DNA from: Dehalococcoidia bacterium
Lineage (GTDB): Bacteria; Chloroflexota; Dehalococcoidia; UBA2985
Assembly (NCBI GenBank): GCA_030740415.1
Contig: JASLXI010000081.1
Location: 1 to 5,331 of the forward strand
Length of the DNA stretch: 5,331 nt
Reading direction: 5' to 3'
Both the position numbers and the translations under genes were made by a program. Below are positions 1-5,331 of this stretch, piece after piece (within the stretch, counting starts at the first letter, position 1; every line of letters starts with the position of its first letter). Below the pieces are notes generated by a model. It was not told the DNA's origin, searched no databases, and saw only the letters and a program-made list of their open reading frames with translations.

Positions 1-1889
1 CCGAGCTTCCAGGCAAGGAGGTAGGCCGTGCGCACGTCATCTCTGGTGGCGGAGTTGGGGAAGTTGATGGTCTTGGATATGGCGGCATCGACGCTCTCCT
101 GAAAGGCCGCCTGCATACGGACGTGGTCCCGGGGAGAGATGTCCGCGGCGGTGACGAAGACCTCTTTCACCCAGTCTGGGACATCATCCCGGTCCTGGAT
201 GGACCCGCCGTCGGCCAGGTACTCCATCAGATCATCGCTGTAGAAGTCGTCCTCCCGAGCAACCTTCTCGAAGTTGACATCGACATAGACCAGGCTCTCG
301 CCTCCCAAGATGTTGTGCTTGTGGTAGCAGAGGGAGAAGATGGGCTCGATGCCACTGGAACAGCCGGCTATCATGGAGATTGTTCCGGTGGGAGCCACGG
401 TAAGACGGCAGGCATTACGCATGGGTCGGCCCTGCTCGTGAAATGTGCTTCCTTCGTAAGCCGGGAATACGCCGCGCTCCCCTGCCAGATCCTCGGAGGT
501 GGTGTCCGCCTCTTGGCGAATGAATCTCATGACCTCACGGCCCAACTCCATGCCTTCCTGGGAGTTATAGGGAATGTCCATGCCTACAAGCATGTCGGCA
601 AAGCCCATGACACCCAGACCAGTCTTTCGGGTCTGTTTGGTCATTCGCTCTATCTCCGGGACGGAGTATCGGTTGGCATCGATGACGTTGTCCAAGAAAC
701 GCGTGGCGATGCTGGTCACTTTGCCCAGGCGGTTCCAGTCCAGTGTGAATTGACCATTGGTCTTCACAACGAACTTGGCGAGGTTGATGGAGCCCAGATT
801 GCAGGACTCATAGGGCAACAGGGGCTGCTCGCCACAGGGGTTTGTGGCTGTCATGCGGCCCAGATGGAGCGTGGGGTTGTTTTCGTTGACCCTGTCCAAG
901 AAGATGGTACCCGGCTCTCCGTTGAGCCACGCTCCGTCTATCATATGATCGAAGACCTCCACCGCGTTTAGGCTGCCGACTACATCGCCGGAGTGTGGAT
1001 CTCGTATATCGTAGTCGTCGCCCTTCTGTACGGCCTGCATGAACTCCTCGCTGACTCCCACAGATATGTTGAAGTTGTGGATCTGCCCTTCCTCGGTCTT
1101 ACAGGCGATGAAGTCCATGATGTCTGGATGGTGCACGTCCATGACGGCCATGTTGGCTCCGTCGCGCTTTCCCCCCTGGGTGACCAGGGTGGAAACGGAG
1201 GATAGGTGACGAAGGACGGCCACGGGACCACAGGCCCTGCCGTGGGTAGTGGAGATGGAAGCACCCTTGGGCCGGATGCCTGAGAGGGCGAAGCCCGTCC
1301 CTCCACCGAACTTCTGTACCAAGGCGGCCTCCTTAGCCGTGTCCATGATGCCCTCCATACTGTCTTCCAGCCCTATAACGAAGCAGGCCGAGAGGGTCCC
1401 CGCACCTGTGCCTGCATTCATGAGTGTCGGAGAGTTGGGAACGTACTCCAGGCTTGCCATAACCCGGTAGTACTCCTCCTCCCAGTAGGCCACATCAGCC
1501 TGTGGGTTGTAGAGGATCTCGGTCGCGGCAATAGCCCGGGCGACGCGTCGACACACATCGAACCAGGAGTGCTCGATGACATTTCCCTGGGGGTCTTTGA
1601 GATAGTAGCGCTTCTCCAGGACCACCTTTGCGTTATCGGAGATCCCAGGCTCAGTGGTCGAGATCATGGCCCCTGAGAGTGGCTTCATCGTAAGTTTTGG
1701 CGTTTTGGTCTGGTTTCCCTCGTGATCGTTAACGCTGCCATTGGACAGAGAGTCGGCCACCTGCTGAGCTACGGTGGGATCGTTAACGCCCGCAGCCTCC
1801 AAAGCGACCAGGACATCCTTCAACCAGATGGTCCTTTTACTCCGGGTAAGCTTGCTTCCGGTTGTATTTGTGTTACGGGTGATGGTCAT
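1..1889 (-). CDS. nrdJ: Adenosylcobalamin-dependent (class II) ribonucleotide reductase, 5' part
   Basis: Cytoplasmic enzyme that reduces ribonucleotides to deoxyribonucleotides using a B12-derived radical. I translated an uninterrupted frame of 629 codons from ATG at 1889 to the left edge, where the gene is cut; the C-terminal part, including any terminal Cys motif, is outside. Visible landmarks are NSPTLMNAG (152-160), SACF with redox Cys169, KFGGGTGF (193-200), QGGKRDGANMA (238-248), NPCGE (350-354) with the presumed thiyl-radical Cys352 and Glu354, SCNLGS (362-367) with the second redox Cys363, GLGVMGFADML (424-434), the phosphate-binding APTGTIS (499-505), and AISKTINFP (603-611). Cys352 and Cys363 are 11 residues apart, as in class II enzymes. 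The start is supported by GGAGG at 1895-1899, 5 nt upstream. About 70 poorly conserved residues precede the recognisable enzyme. It lies 90 bp after nrdR and probably shares its transcript. Family assignment is firm; the symbol follows the class II naming. Confidence 0.95.
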   Translation of the reverse strand, partial: MTITRNTNTTGSKLTRSKRTIWLKDVLVALEAAGVNDPTVAQQVADSLSNGSVNDHEGNQTKTPKLTMKPLSGAMISTTEPGISDNAKVVLEKRYYLKDPQGNVIEHSWFDVCRRVARAIAATEILYNPQADVAYWEEEYYRVMASLEYVPNSPTLMNAGTGAGTLSACFVIGLEDSMEGIMDTAKEAALVQKFGGGTGFALSGIRPKGASISTTHGRACGPVAVLRHLSSVSTLVTQGGKRDGANMAVMDVHHPDIMDFIACKTEEGQIHNFNISVGVSEEFMQAVQKGDDYDIRDPHSGDVVGSLNAVEVFDHMIDGAWLNGEPGTIFLDRVNENNPTLHLGRMTATNPCGEQPLLPYESCNLGSINLAKFVVKTNGQFTLDWNRLGKVTSIATRFLDNVIDANRYSVPEIERMTKQTRKTGLGVMGFADMLVGMDIPYNSQEGMELGREVMRFIRQEADTTSEDLAGERGVFPAYEGSTFHEQGRPMRNACRLTVAPTGTISMIAGCSSGIEPIFSLCYHKHNILGGESLVYVDVNFEKVAREDDFYSDDLMEYLADGGSIQDRDDVPDWVKEVFVTAADISPRDHVRMQAAFQESVDAAISKTINFPNSATRDDVRTAYLLAWKL

Positions 1890-1894
1890 GGGTG

Positions 1895-1899
1895 CCTCC
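1895..1899 (-). promoter_or_regulatory. Shine-Dalgarno of nrdJ
   Basis: GGAGG on the minus strand, 5 nt before the ATG at 1889. It fixes the nrdJ start ahead of the poorly conserved N-terminal stretch, where homology alone could not decide it. Confidence 0.75.
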
Positions 1900-1918
1900 G
1901 TGTTGTTCTTTAGGATAC

Positions 1919-1946
1919 GGGAAAAGTATTCCCTCAGTTTATGAGG
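1919..1946 (-). other. Two overlapping small hairpins in the nrdR-nrdJ gap
   Basis: Reading the minus strand, CCTCA (1946-1942) can pair with TGAGG (1936-1932) over a 5-nt loop, and GGGAA (1933-1929) can pair with TTCCC (1923-1919) over a 5-nt loop. The two stems share the two bases at 1932-1933, so they cannot both form fully. The CTTTT between the arms of the second stem gives a weak U-tract after the first. On the plus strand the first stem is followed directly by CTTTTT (1947-1952). Both stems are only 5 bp, so a terminator or attenuator role is possible but unproven. Confidence 0.3.
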
Positions 1947-1979
1947 CTTTTTAGTGATACCAGTGCACGTGACAAGGCC

Positions 1980-2558
1980 TTATCCATGGGCACCGCCCAT
2001 ATCCATAGGTAAGCCAGGTGCTGGCCGGGGCCTGCGGCCGCGGCGTCTCTTAGACGATTCTTCGTTAATCAGCGGCAACTGTGGCGATGGAATATTGCTC
2101 TCCAGTGCCTGGTGCGCCCTTTCCAGGGCCTCGACGGCCTCTTTGAAGCTCTCCACGTCTGCGAAGTCCCGATAGACGCTGGCAAAACGTATGTATGCCA
2201 CGGGGTCCATGGTACGCAGGCGCTCCATGACCATCTCGCCGATGGCGACGCTGGGGATCTCGGCGCGGCCCAGGCCTTGAAGATGGGACTCAATGTCGTC
2301 CACCAGCTTGTCGATGGTGCCAGTGGGCAGGGGCCGCTTGACGCAGGCCCTCTGAACGCTGTTGGTCAGCTTATCCCGATTGTACTCCTCACGACGGCCG
2401 TCTCGCTTGGCGACCATGAGTGCGGTGGTTTGGATGCGCTCATACGTAGTAAAACGAAGGCCACACTGAATGCACTCCCGACGGCGGCGAACGCCCTCGG
2501 CGGCATCCCTGGAGTCGATGACTTTAGATTCTGGGTGGTTGCAGTATGGACAGCGCAT
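1980..2558 (-). CDS. nrdR: Transcriptional repressor NrdR
   Basis: Zinc-ribbon/ATP-cone repressor that binds NrdR boxes upstream of ribonucleotide reductase genes and responds to ATP/dATP levels. The 192-residue product opens with MRCPYC; Cys3, Cys6, Cys29 and Cys32 form the zinc ribbon, with the RRRREC (24-29) and LRFTTYER (34-41) signatures between and after them. The ATP-cone spans about 47-138 and includes VAKRDGRREEYNRDKL and the family-typical AYIRFASVYRDF (121-132). The usual family length is about 150 residues; here a tail of roughly 40 follows, ending in a basic, proline-rich segment (KRRRGRRPRPAP, 170-181) and a Gly/Met-rich end. The ATG at 2558 is the natural start because the zinc ribbon begins at residue 3; only a weak AGAGAGA (2561-2567) precedes it. 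It lies directly upstream of nrdJ, its expected target, and has its own promoter. Confidence 0.97.
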   Translation of the reverse strand: MRCPYCNHPESKVIDSRDAAEGVRRRRECIQCGLRFTTYERIQTTALMVAKRDGRREEYNRDKLTNSVQRACVKRPLPTGTIDKLVDDIESHLQGLGRAEIPSVAIGEMVMERLRTMDPVAYIRFASVYRDFADVESFKEAVEALERAHQALESNIPSPQLPLINEESSKRRRGRRPRPAPGLPMDMGGAHG

Positions 2559-2589
2559 GTCTCTCTTAACTCATGCCCAACGTCTAAAG

Positions 2590-2605
2590 ACACTAGATGT
2601 GGTGC
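2590..2605. promoter_or_regulatory. Candidate NrdR box in the nrdR leader
   Basis: ACACTAGATGTGGTGC matches about 12 of 16 positions of the published NrdR-box consensus acaCwATATaTwGtgt, as recalled, including the ACAC and GTG ends at the right spacing. It lies between the predicted transcription start and the nrdR ATG. A weaker match (CCCCAAAGGGTTGTGC, 2621-2636) sits exactly 31 bp away centre to centre, the paired spacing known for NrdR sites. Scored by eye only. Confidence 0.4.
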
Positions 2606-2637
2606 TAAAATGTTATTTGTCCCCAAAGGGTTGTGCG

Positions 2638-2681
2638 ATTGACACATGAGCATCCTACTACTATGCAGTGTTAGTGTCAAT
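2638..2681. repeat. Inverted repeat ATTGACAC/GTGTCAAT around the promoter
   Basis: A perfect 8-bp inverted repeat: ATTGACAC at 2638-2645 and GTGTCAAT at 2674-2681, with 28 bp between. Each arm contains TTGACA pointing inward. The minus-strand arm serves the predicted nrdR promoter; the plus-strand arm has TATGCA (2662-2667) 17 bp downstream. The repeat may be an operator, a pair of facing promoters, or chance. Confidence 0.5.
2652..2680 (-). promoter_or_regulatory. Sigma70-type promoter of nrdR(-nrdJ)
   Basis: On the minus strand, a perfect -35 TTGACA (2680-2675), a 17-bp spacer and a -10 TAGGAT (2657-2652, 4 of 6 consensus bases, including the key TA and final T). Transcription would start near 2645 and leave a leader of about 87 nt before nrdR. 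The gap between cca and nrdR is the only long one among these genes, which fits a promoter here. Confidence 0.6.
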
Positions 2682-2689
2682 GGGTTACA

Positions 2690-2705
2690 CCACTCTATTT
2701 TGTGT
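2690..2705. promoter_or_regulatory. Candidate NrdR box upstream of the nrdR promoter
   Basis: CCACTCTATTTTGTGT matches about 12-13 of 16 positions of the NrdR-box consensus acaCwATATaTwGtgt. It lies about 10 bp upstream of the -35 element of the nrdR promoter. A weak second match at 2656-2671 (9 of 16), overlapping the -10 element and spacer, is 34 bp away centre to centre, slightly more than the usual 31-32 bp. The location suits autoregulation; the match was scored by eye. Confidence 0.45.
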
Positions 2706-2795
2706 GAATTCACCGATGATGCACAAGATATGGGTGGCGGTCGGGGCATGGCCCTGTACCTATAAAGCATCACCGACTACAAGGTATTCTCGTGC

Positions 2796-4319
2796 TTACT
2801 TATCGGCGGCTATCAGACGGCGGGCCAGCGTAAGGGCTTCTTCCTGTGTGGTAATCTCACCTGAACCGTGAGCCTCCTGAATGGCCTCCAAGAGACGTCC
2901 GAGCAGTGCTCCCGGAGAAATGCCCAAGGCTTCCATGAGCACGTGACCGTCCACTAGTCGGGGCATCTTCCGGGGTGCTCCTTCCTGGTCAAGCCCGCTT
3001 TGCAGGATATGACTTATGAGACCGCAGTGGCCCTGCCAGTCGTCGGTCTCAATGCCGGGGCCCTTGGCCGACAGGTAATCCGCCATGTTGAGATAGAGGG
3101 TATCTATAGCGGCCTCGCCCAGGTCTCTGAAGAAGCGATAGTTGGCGCGAGGAGTAGGCATGTCAACGCCTTGGCTCATCTGAGTAGGGCGCAGGTGGTG
3201 CCTCACCATAGTAGTTATGAGGTTGATTCCTCTGTTGCTGAGACGCAGACGGCCCAGAATCTCCTGGCAGACCTCCGCACCCTGGGTATCGTGACCGAAG
3301 AAGCGCATACGCCCGGTAGGCTCGATGAACTTGGTGGCCGGCTTGGAAACGTCGTGAAGAAGGCCGGCCAGCTTGACGATGGTGCGTCGAGTGTGGCCGT
3401 CGCTTACCTCTTCTTCGAAGTACGCCCCAAAGGAGGGATGCCAGGGAGAATAGGAGATGATTTCATCCCTTACCCTACCCTGCTCCATGGTGAGCCGCTC
3501 CACATGGCCGGGAGTCTCCAAGCAGTGGTAGAAGACATCCCAGTAGTGCTCTTTGGGTTGCTCCACACCCCTAGCGATCTCCAACTCCGGGATGAGAGGA
3601 CAAAGCAGACCAAGGTCGTCCATGAGGCGCAAAGAACGAGTCGAATCGTCCTCCGCCAAGGTTTTTAGAAGCTCGTCGCGCAGACGTTCAGGAGACACCG
3701 TGGTGACCAGGTGAGCGTCCCGTTCAATAAGGCCGCGGGTATCCTGGTCCAGGAAGAAGCCAAGCTGTGCCGCCAGACGCACAGCTCTTAGAAGGCGAGC
3801 GGGGTCATCCCCGAAGGCGTGACCGGCCACGGCCTTGATGGTGGCAGTAGACAGGTCGTCGAGGCCACCGAAGGGGTCAATCAGTTTTCTTGTAGTCCCA
3901 TTGCCTCCACCCAATACTAGGGCTTCATCCAGAGGAAGGGCCATCGCATCAATGGTGAAATCACGGCGCGCCATGTCCTGCTTGATATCACCAACAAACG
4001 AGGTCAGGTCTATTTGTTTATTGGGGAACGTCGATTCTGTGGGCAATACTACACGAGCGATGGCACGGTTCTCATCCAGAAGGGCAAAGGCGCCCCTCAT
4101 CTCCTTTGCCAGGTCCTTTGCCAGATGGATAGCGTCGCCGTTGATAGCCAGATCCACATCCAAGGTGGGTCTTCCCAGGAACGCGTCACGGAGGAAGCCA
4201 CCCACTAGGTAGGCCGCTATTTCTCGACGGCTAAAGAAGTCTCTGAGGGCTTGGAGTAAGGGAAGTGCCTCCTCCTGCAAGGAGGCCCCAGTACCCTTGG
4301 AGGGAGTTTGAGAGGTCAA
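2796..4319 (-). CDS. CCA-adding/poly(A) polymerase-type nucleotidyltransferase with HD domain
   Basis: Class II tRNA nucleotidyltransferase family, adding CCA (or A residues) to RNA 3' ends in the cytoplasm. The 507-residue product starts its catalytic domain with LVGGFLRDAFLGR (38-50) and the metal-binding pair Asp54/Asp56 (DVD). It continues with RRDFTIDAMA (118-127), DPARLLRAVRLAAQLGF (172-188) and the SPERLRDELLK segment (209-219). A C-terminal HD phosphohydrolase domain follows, with likely metal ligands His265, His322-Asp323 (LLHD), His343, His374/His375 and Asp414. An insert at about 281-312, aromatic and acidic, splits the first HD helix from LLHD, which I associate with Chloroflexota homologues. 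Translation starts at TTG, whose last two bases and the next A form the def stop, so the genes are probably translationally coupled. Sequence alone does not separate a full CCA enzyme from an A-adding enzyme, so I leave the symbol blank. Confidence 0.9.
   Translation of the reverse strand: MTSQTPSKGTGASLQEEALPLLQALRDFFSRREIAAYLVGGFLRDAFLGRPTLDVDLAINGDAIHLAKDLAKEMRGAFALLDENRAIARVVLPTESTFPNKQIDLTSFVGDIKQDMARRDFTIDAMALPLDEALVLGGGNGTTRKLIDPFGGLDDLSTATIKAVAGHAFGDDPARLLRAVRLAAQLGFFLDQDTRGLIERDAHLVTTVSPERLRDELLKTLAEDDSTRSLRLMDDLGLLCPLIPELEIARGVEQPKEHYWDVFYHCLETPGHVERLTMEQGRVRDEIISYSPWHPSFGAYFEEEVSDGHTRRTIVKLAGLLHDVSKPATKFIEPTGRMRFFGHDTQGAEVCQEILGRLRLSNRGINLITTMVRHHLRPTQMSQGVDMPTPRANYRFFRDLGEAAIDTLYLNMADYLSAKGPGIETDDWQGHCGLISHILQSGLDQEGAPRKMPRLVDGHVLMEALGISPGALLGRLLEAIQEAHGSGEITTQEEALTLARRLIAADK
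4316..4319 (-). other. TTGA stop/start overlap of def and cca
   Basis: The minus strand reads TTGA here: TGA ends def and TTG begins the nucleotidyltransferase. GAGG lies about 4 nt upstream of the TTG, a weak ribosome site. No better in-frame ATG precedes the LVGG motif, so the TTG start with reinitiation is the best reading. Confidence 0.65.
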
Positions 4320-4819
4320 TTCGCCTCGGACTGTGCTCCAGCTTCCTGGGGTTCCAGCTTCCAGAGCTTGTCAGGGCTCTCCAGGTGGTCTATGTAGAGG
4401 GTACCGTTGATGTGGTCTATCTCGTGCTCCAAGGCCTGGGCAAGCAGGCCTTCCCCCTTGATTCGCACCGTCTTGCCATCCCTATCCAGGGCCCGCACCC
4501 GCACCTTGAGGGACCGGGTGAGTTCACCACGATAGCCAGGAATACTCAGACAGCCCTCCTCCACTACTCGCTCGCCCTCGCGGCGGACCATCTGGGGGTT
4601 GATGAGCACCCGCACCTGCTCTTCTTCCGGAATTTCTATGACGACGATACACTGGAGAATGCCCACCTGGTTCGCGGCCAGACCAATGCCGTTGGCATCC
4701 CGCATGGTGTCTATCATGTCGTCAATGAGCTTTCGAAGAGAGTCGTCTATTTTACTGACCTTTCTTGCCTTCTGTCGCAAGACTGGGTCGGGCAAGGTGC
4801 GCAGGTTCAATAGGGCCAC
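4316..4819 (-). CDS. def: Peptide deformylase
   Basis: Metalloenzyme that removes the N-formyl group from new polypeptides at the ribosome. The 167-residue product is of normal length and has all three family motifs: GIGLAANQVG (44-53), EGCLS (88-92) with metal ligand Cys90, and HEIDH (132-136) with ligands His132 and His136 and catalytic Glu133. The N-terminal LRTLPDPVLRQKA is also typical. The start is GTG at 4819, preceded by GAGGAG (4827-4832) at a 7-nt spacing; the ATG at 4836-4834 is out of frame. The gene follows priA closely and overlaps the next gene by 4 bp, so the three are likely cotranscribed. Nothing in the catalytic residues looks damaged. Confidence 0.97.
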   Translation of the reverse strand: MALLNLRTLPDPVLRQKARKVSKIDDSLRKLIDDMIDTMRDANGIGLAANQVGILQCIVVIEIPEEEQVRVLINPQMVRREGERVVEEGCLSIPGYRGELTRSLKVRVRALDRDGKTVRIKGEGLLAQALEHEIDHINGTLYIDHLESPDKLWKLEPQEAGAQSEAN

Positions 4820-4826
4820 TGGCTGT

Positions 4827-4832
4827 CTCCTC
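4827..4832 (-). promoter_or_regulatory. Shine-Dalgarno of def
   Basis: GAGGAG on the minus strand, 7 nt before the GTG start of def. It is strong and decides for the non-ATG start. Confidence 0.75.
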
Positions 4833-4844
4833 GCATAGCTGAAG

Positions 4845-5331
4845 TTAGGCTTTCGGCCAATTATAGTCGGGGTTGATGGCTGTGTAAATCCAAATGTGCT
4901 CCCTTATGCAACAGATATGGGGTCCACCACCACGGCCCAGCCTCGGGCAATAGGAGTCTTCTCCAGGAGAGAACGAGGTTCCTGGCCCCGGAGGATTGGC
5001 AGGAGCTGGGCCTAGGATATCGATGTTGGTCAGTCCCCAGGCATCCCTTTGCCTCTTCAGAACCCCACCAAACCTTAGCGCCTCCTGGCGACATCGATCC
5101 TGGCTGATGTGCAGATAGACTAGGTGTACTAGGTGACCAAAGGGTGGCAACCCTTGCTCCTCGCGGTATGTCATCTCTTCCTGGTAGAAACCCTCGTAGT
5201 CCTGGGCGGATGCGGCGGCCACAGCGTAGTGCTGGGGAGAGTAGGTCTGGATTATTACCTGTCCCCCCAGAGGGCCCCTCCCGGTGCGGCCAGCCACTTG
5301 ACACAGCAGCTGAAAGACCCGCTCGCCAGCG
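4845..5331 (-). CDS. priA: Primosomal protein N' (PriA helicase), C-terminal part, frame disrupted near its end
   Basis: PriA is the 3'-5' DNA helicase that reloads the replisome at stalled forks. The frame enters from the right edge in the middle of helicase motif VI: AGERVFQLLCQVAGRTGRG, where most homologues have QVAGRAGRG. It continues with the family-typical GGQVIIQTYSPQHYAV, the YREEQGLPPFG segment and DILGPAPA. The helicase core and zinc-binding cysteines are outside the window. After GPAPA (codon at 5000-4998) the frame gives about 51 residues, Gly/Pro-rich at first and without PriA character, ending in TAA at 4845-4847. The genuine PriA ending lies in another frame from 4996, so this copy would lack the proper C-terminal domain unless the sequence is in error. 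It is 25 bp upstream of def in this frame. Confidence 0.88.
   Translation of the reverse strand, partial: AGERVFQLLCQVAGRTGRGPLGGQVIIQTYSPQHYAVAAASAQDYEGFYQEEMTYREEQGLPPFGHLVHLVYLHISQDRCRQEALRFGGVLKRQRDAWGLTNIDILGPAPANPPGPGTSFSPGEDSYCPRLGRGGGPHICCIREHIWIYTAINPDYNWPKA
4904..4996 (-). pseudogene. priA: Out-of-frame remnant of the PriA C-terminus
   Basis: Reading from 4996 gives ILRGQEPRSLLEKTPIARG followed by WAVVVDPISVA and TAA (4906-4904). This matches how PriA proteins end: a beta strand with LRG, a short helix, then W.(V/I)DVDP. It follows GPAPA in the upstream frame with one stray base (4997) between. The residues normally linking them, about 13 including an R-(Y/W)-R-W-Q-like motif, are missing. 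A loss of 3n+2 bases (for example 38 or 41) would explain both the gap and the shift. Confidence 0.75.

Noticed and set aside
123..971. Plus-strand open frame of 282 codons
   Set aside because: It lies wholly antisense to the conserved nrdJ coding sequence, and its translation resembles no family I know. It is a shadow of the high-GC minus-strand frame.
2112..2642. Plus-strand open frame opposite nrdR
   Set aside because: It is antisense to nrdR, whose zinc-ribbon and ATP-cone motifs are clear. The facing plus-strand promoter-like element at 2639-2667 lies near its end and points away from it, so it offers no support.
2639..2667. Plus-strand promoter TTGACA-17-TATGCA as a gene promoter
   Set aside because: The -10 is weak and no plausible plus-strand gene follows. 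It may only reflect the inverted repeat, so it is noted in a finding but not called as a promoter.
2706..2795. Terminator or cobalamin riboswitch between the nucleotidyltransferase and nrdR
   Set aside because: GGGC/GCCC (2744-2754) and GTCGG/CCGAC (2740-2777) can pair, but no U-run follows. The conserved B12-box sequences of cobalamin riboswitches are not visible, although a B12-dependent enzyme lies downstream.
3000..3668. Plus-strand open frame opposite the nucleotidyltransferase
   Set aside because: It is antisense to the HD domain and has no recognisable motifs or ribosome site.
4265..4813. Plus-strand open frame opposite def
   Set aside because: It covers the complete peptide deformylase gene in antisense, and all three catalytic motifs are on the minus strand.

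Overview
The window is a piece of bacterial chromosome of moderately high GC. Every convincing gene lies on the minus strand, so the genes read from high to low coordinate: priA (3' part) - def - cca/HD nucleotidyltransferase - 237-bp gap with a promoter - nrdR - 90-bp gap - nrdJ (5' part, running off the left edge). These are ordinary housekeeping genes. No mobile element, CRISPR array, tRNA or rRNA was seen.

The source is probably a member of Chloroflexota (Dehalococcoidia-like). The reasons are a B12-dependent class II ribonucleotide reductase directly behind nrdR, an HD-domain CCA-type nucleotidyltransferase with an acidic/aromatic insert inside its HD domain, and PriA and peptide deformylase sequences that resemble that phylum. 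This placement rests on recall of family patterns, not on a search, and is moderate at best.

Right block (about 2796-5331): priA, def and cca are packed like an operon. def starts at GTG behind a strong Shine-Dalgarno, and cca starts at TTG inside the def stop codon (TTGA overlap). The gene functions are replication restart, N-terminal deformylation of new proteins, and tRNA 3'-end maturation or RNA tailing. The end of priA is abnormal. After the residues ILGPAPA the open frame runs into non-PriA sequence, while the real PriA C-terminus (ILRGQEP... to VVVDPISVA and a stop) lies in another frame directly at the junction. This looks like a roughly 40-nt deletion.

Left block (1-2795): a sigma70-type promoter (TTGACA-17 bp-TAGGAT) lies upstream of nrdR, with sequences resembling NrdR boxes around it. 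nrdR encodes the ATP/dATP-sensing repressor of ribonucleotide reductase genes, and nrdJ, just downstream, encodes the enzyme. The likely circuit is an autoregulated nrdR-nrdJ operon. The nrdR-nrdJ gap holds two small, mutually exclusive hairpins.

I found no clearly new system. The items most worth checking are the priA lesion and the nrdR regulatory region.
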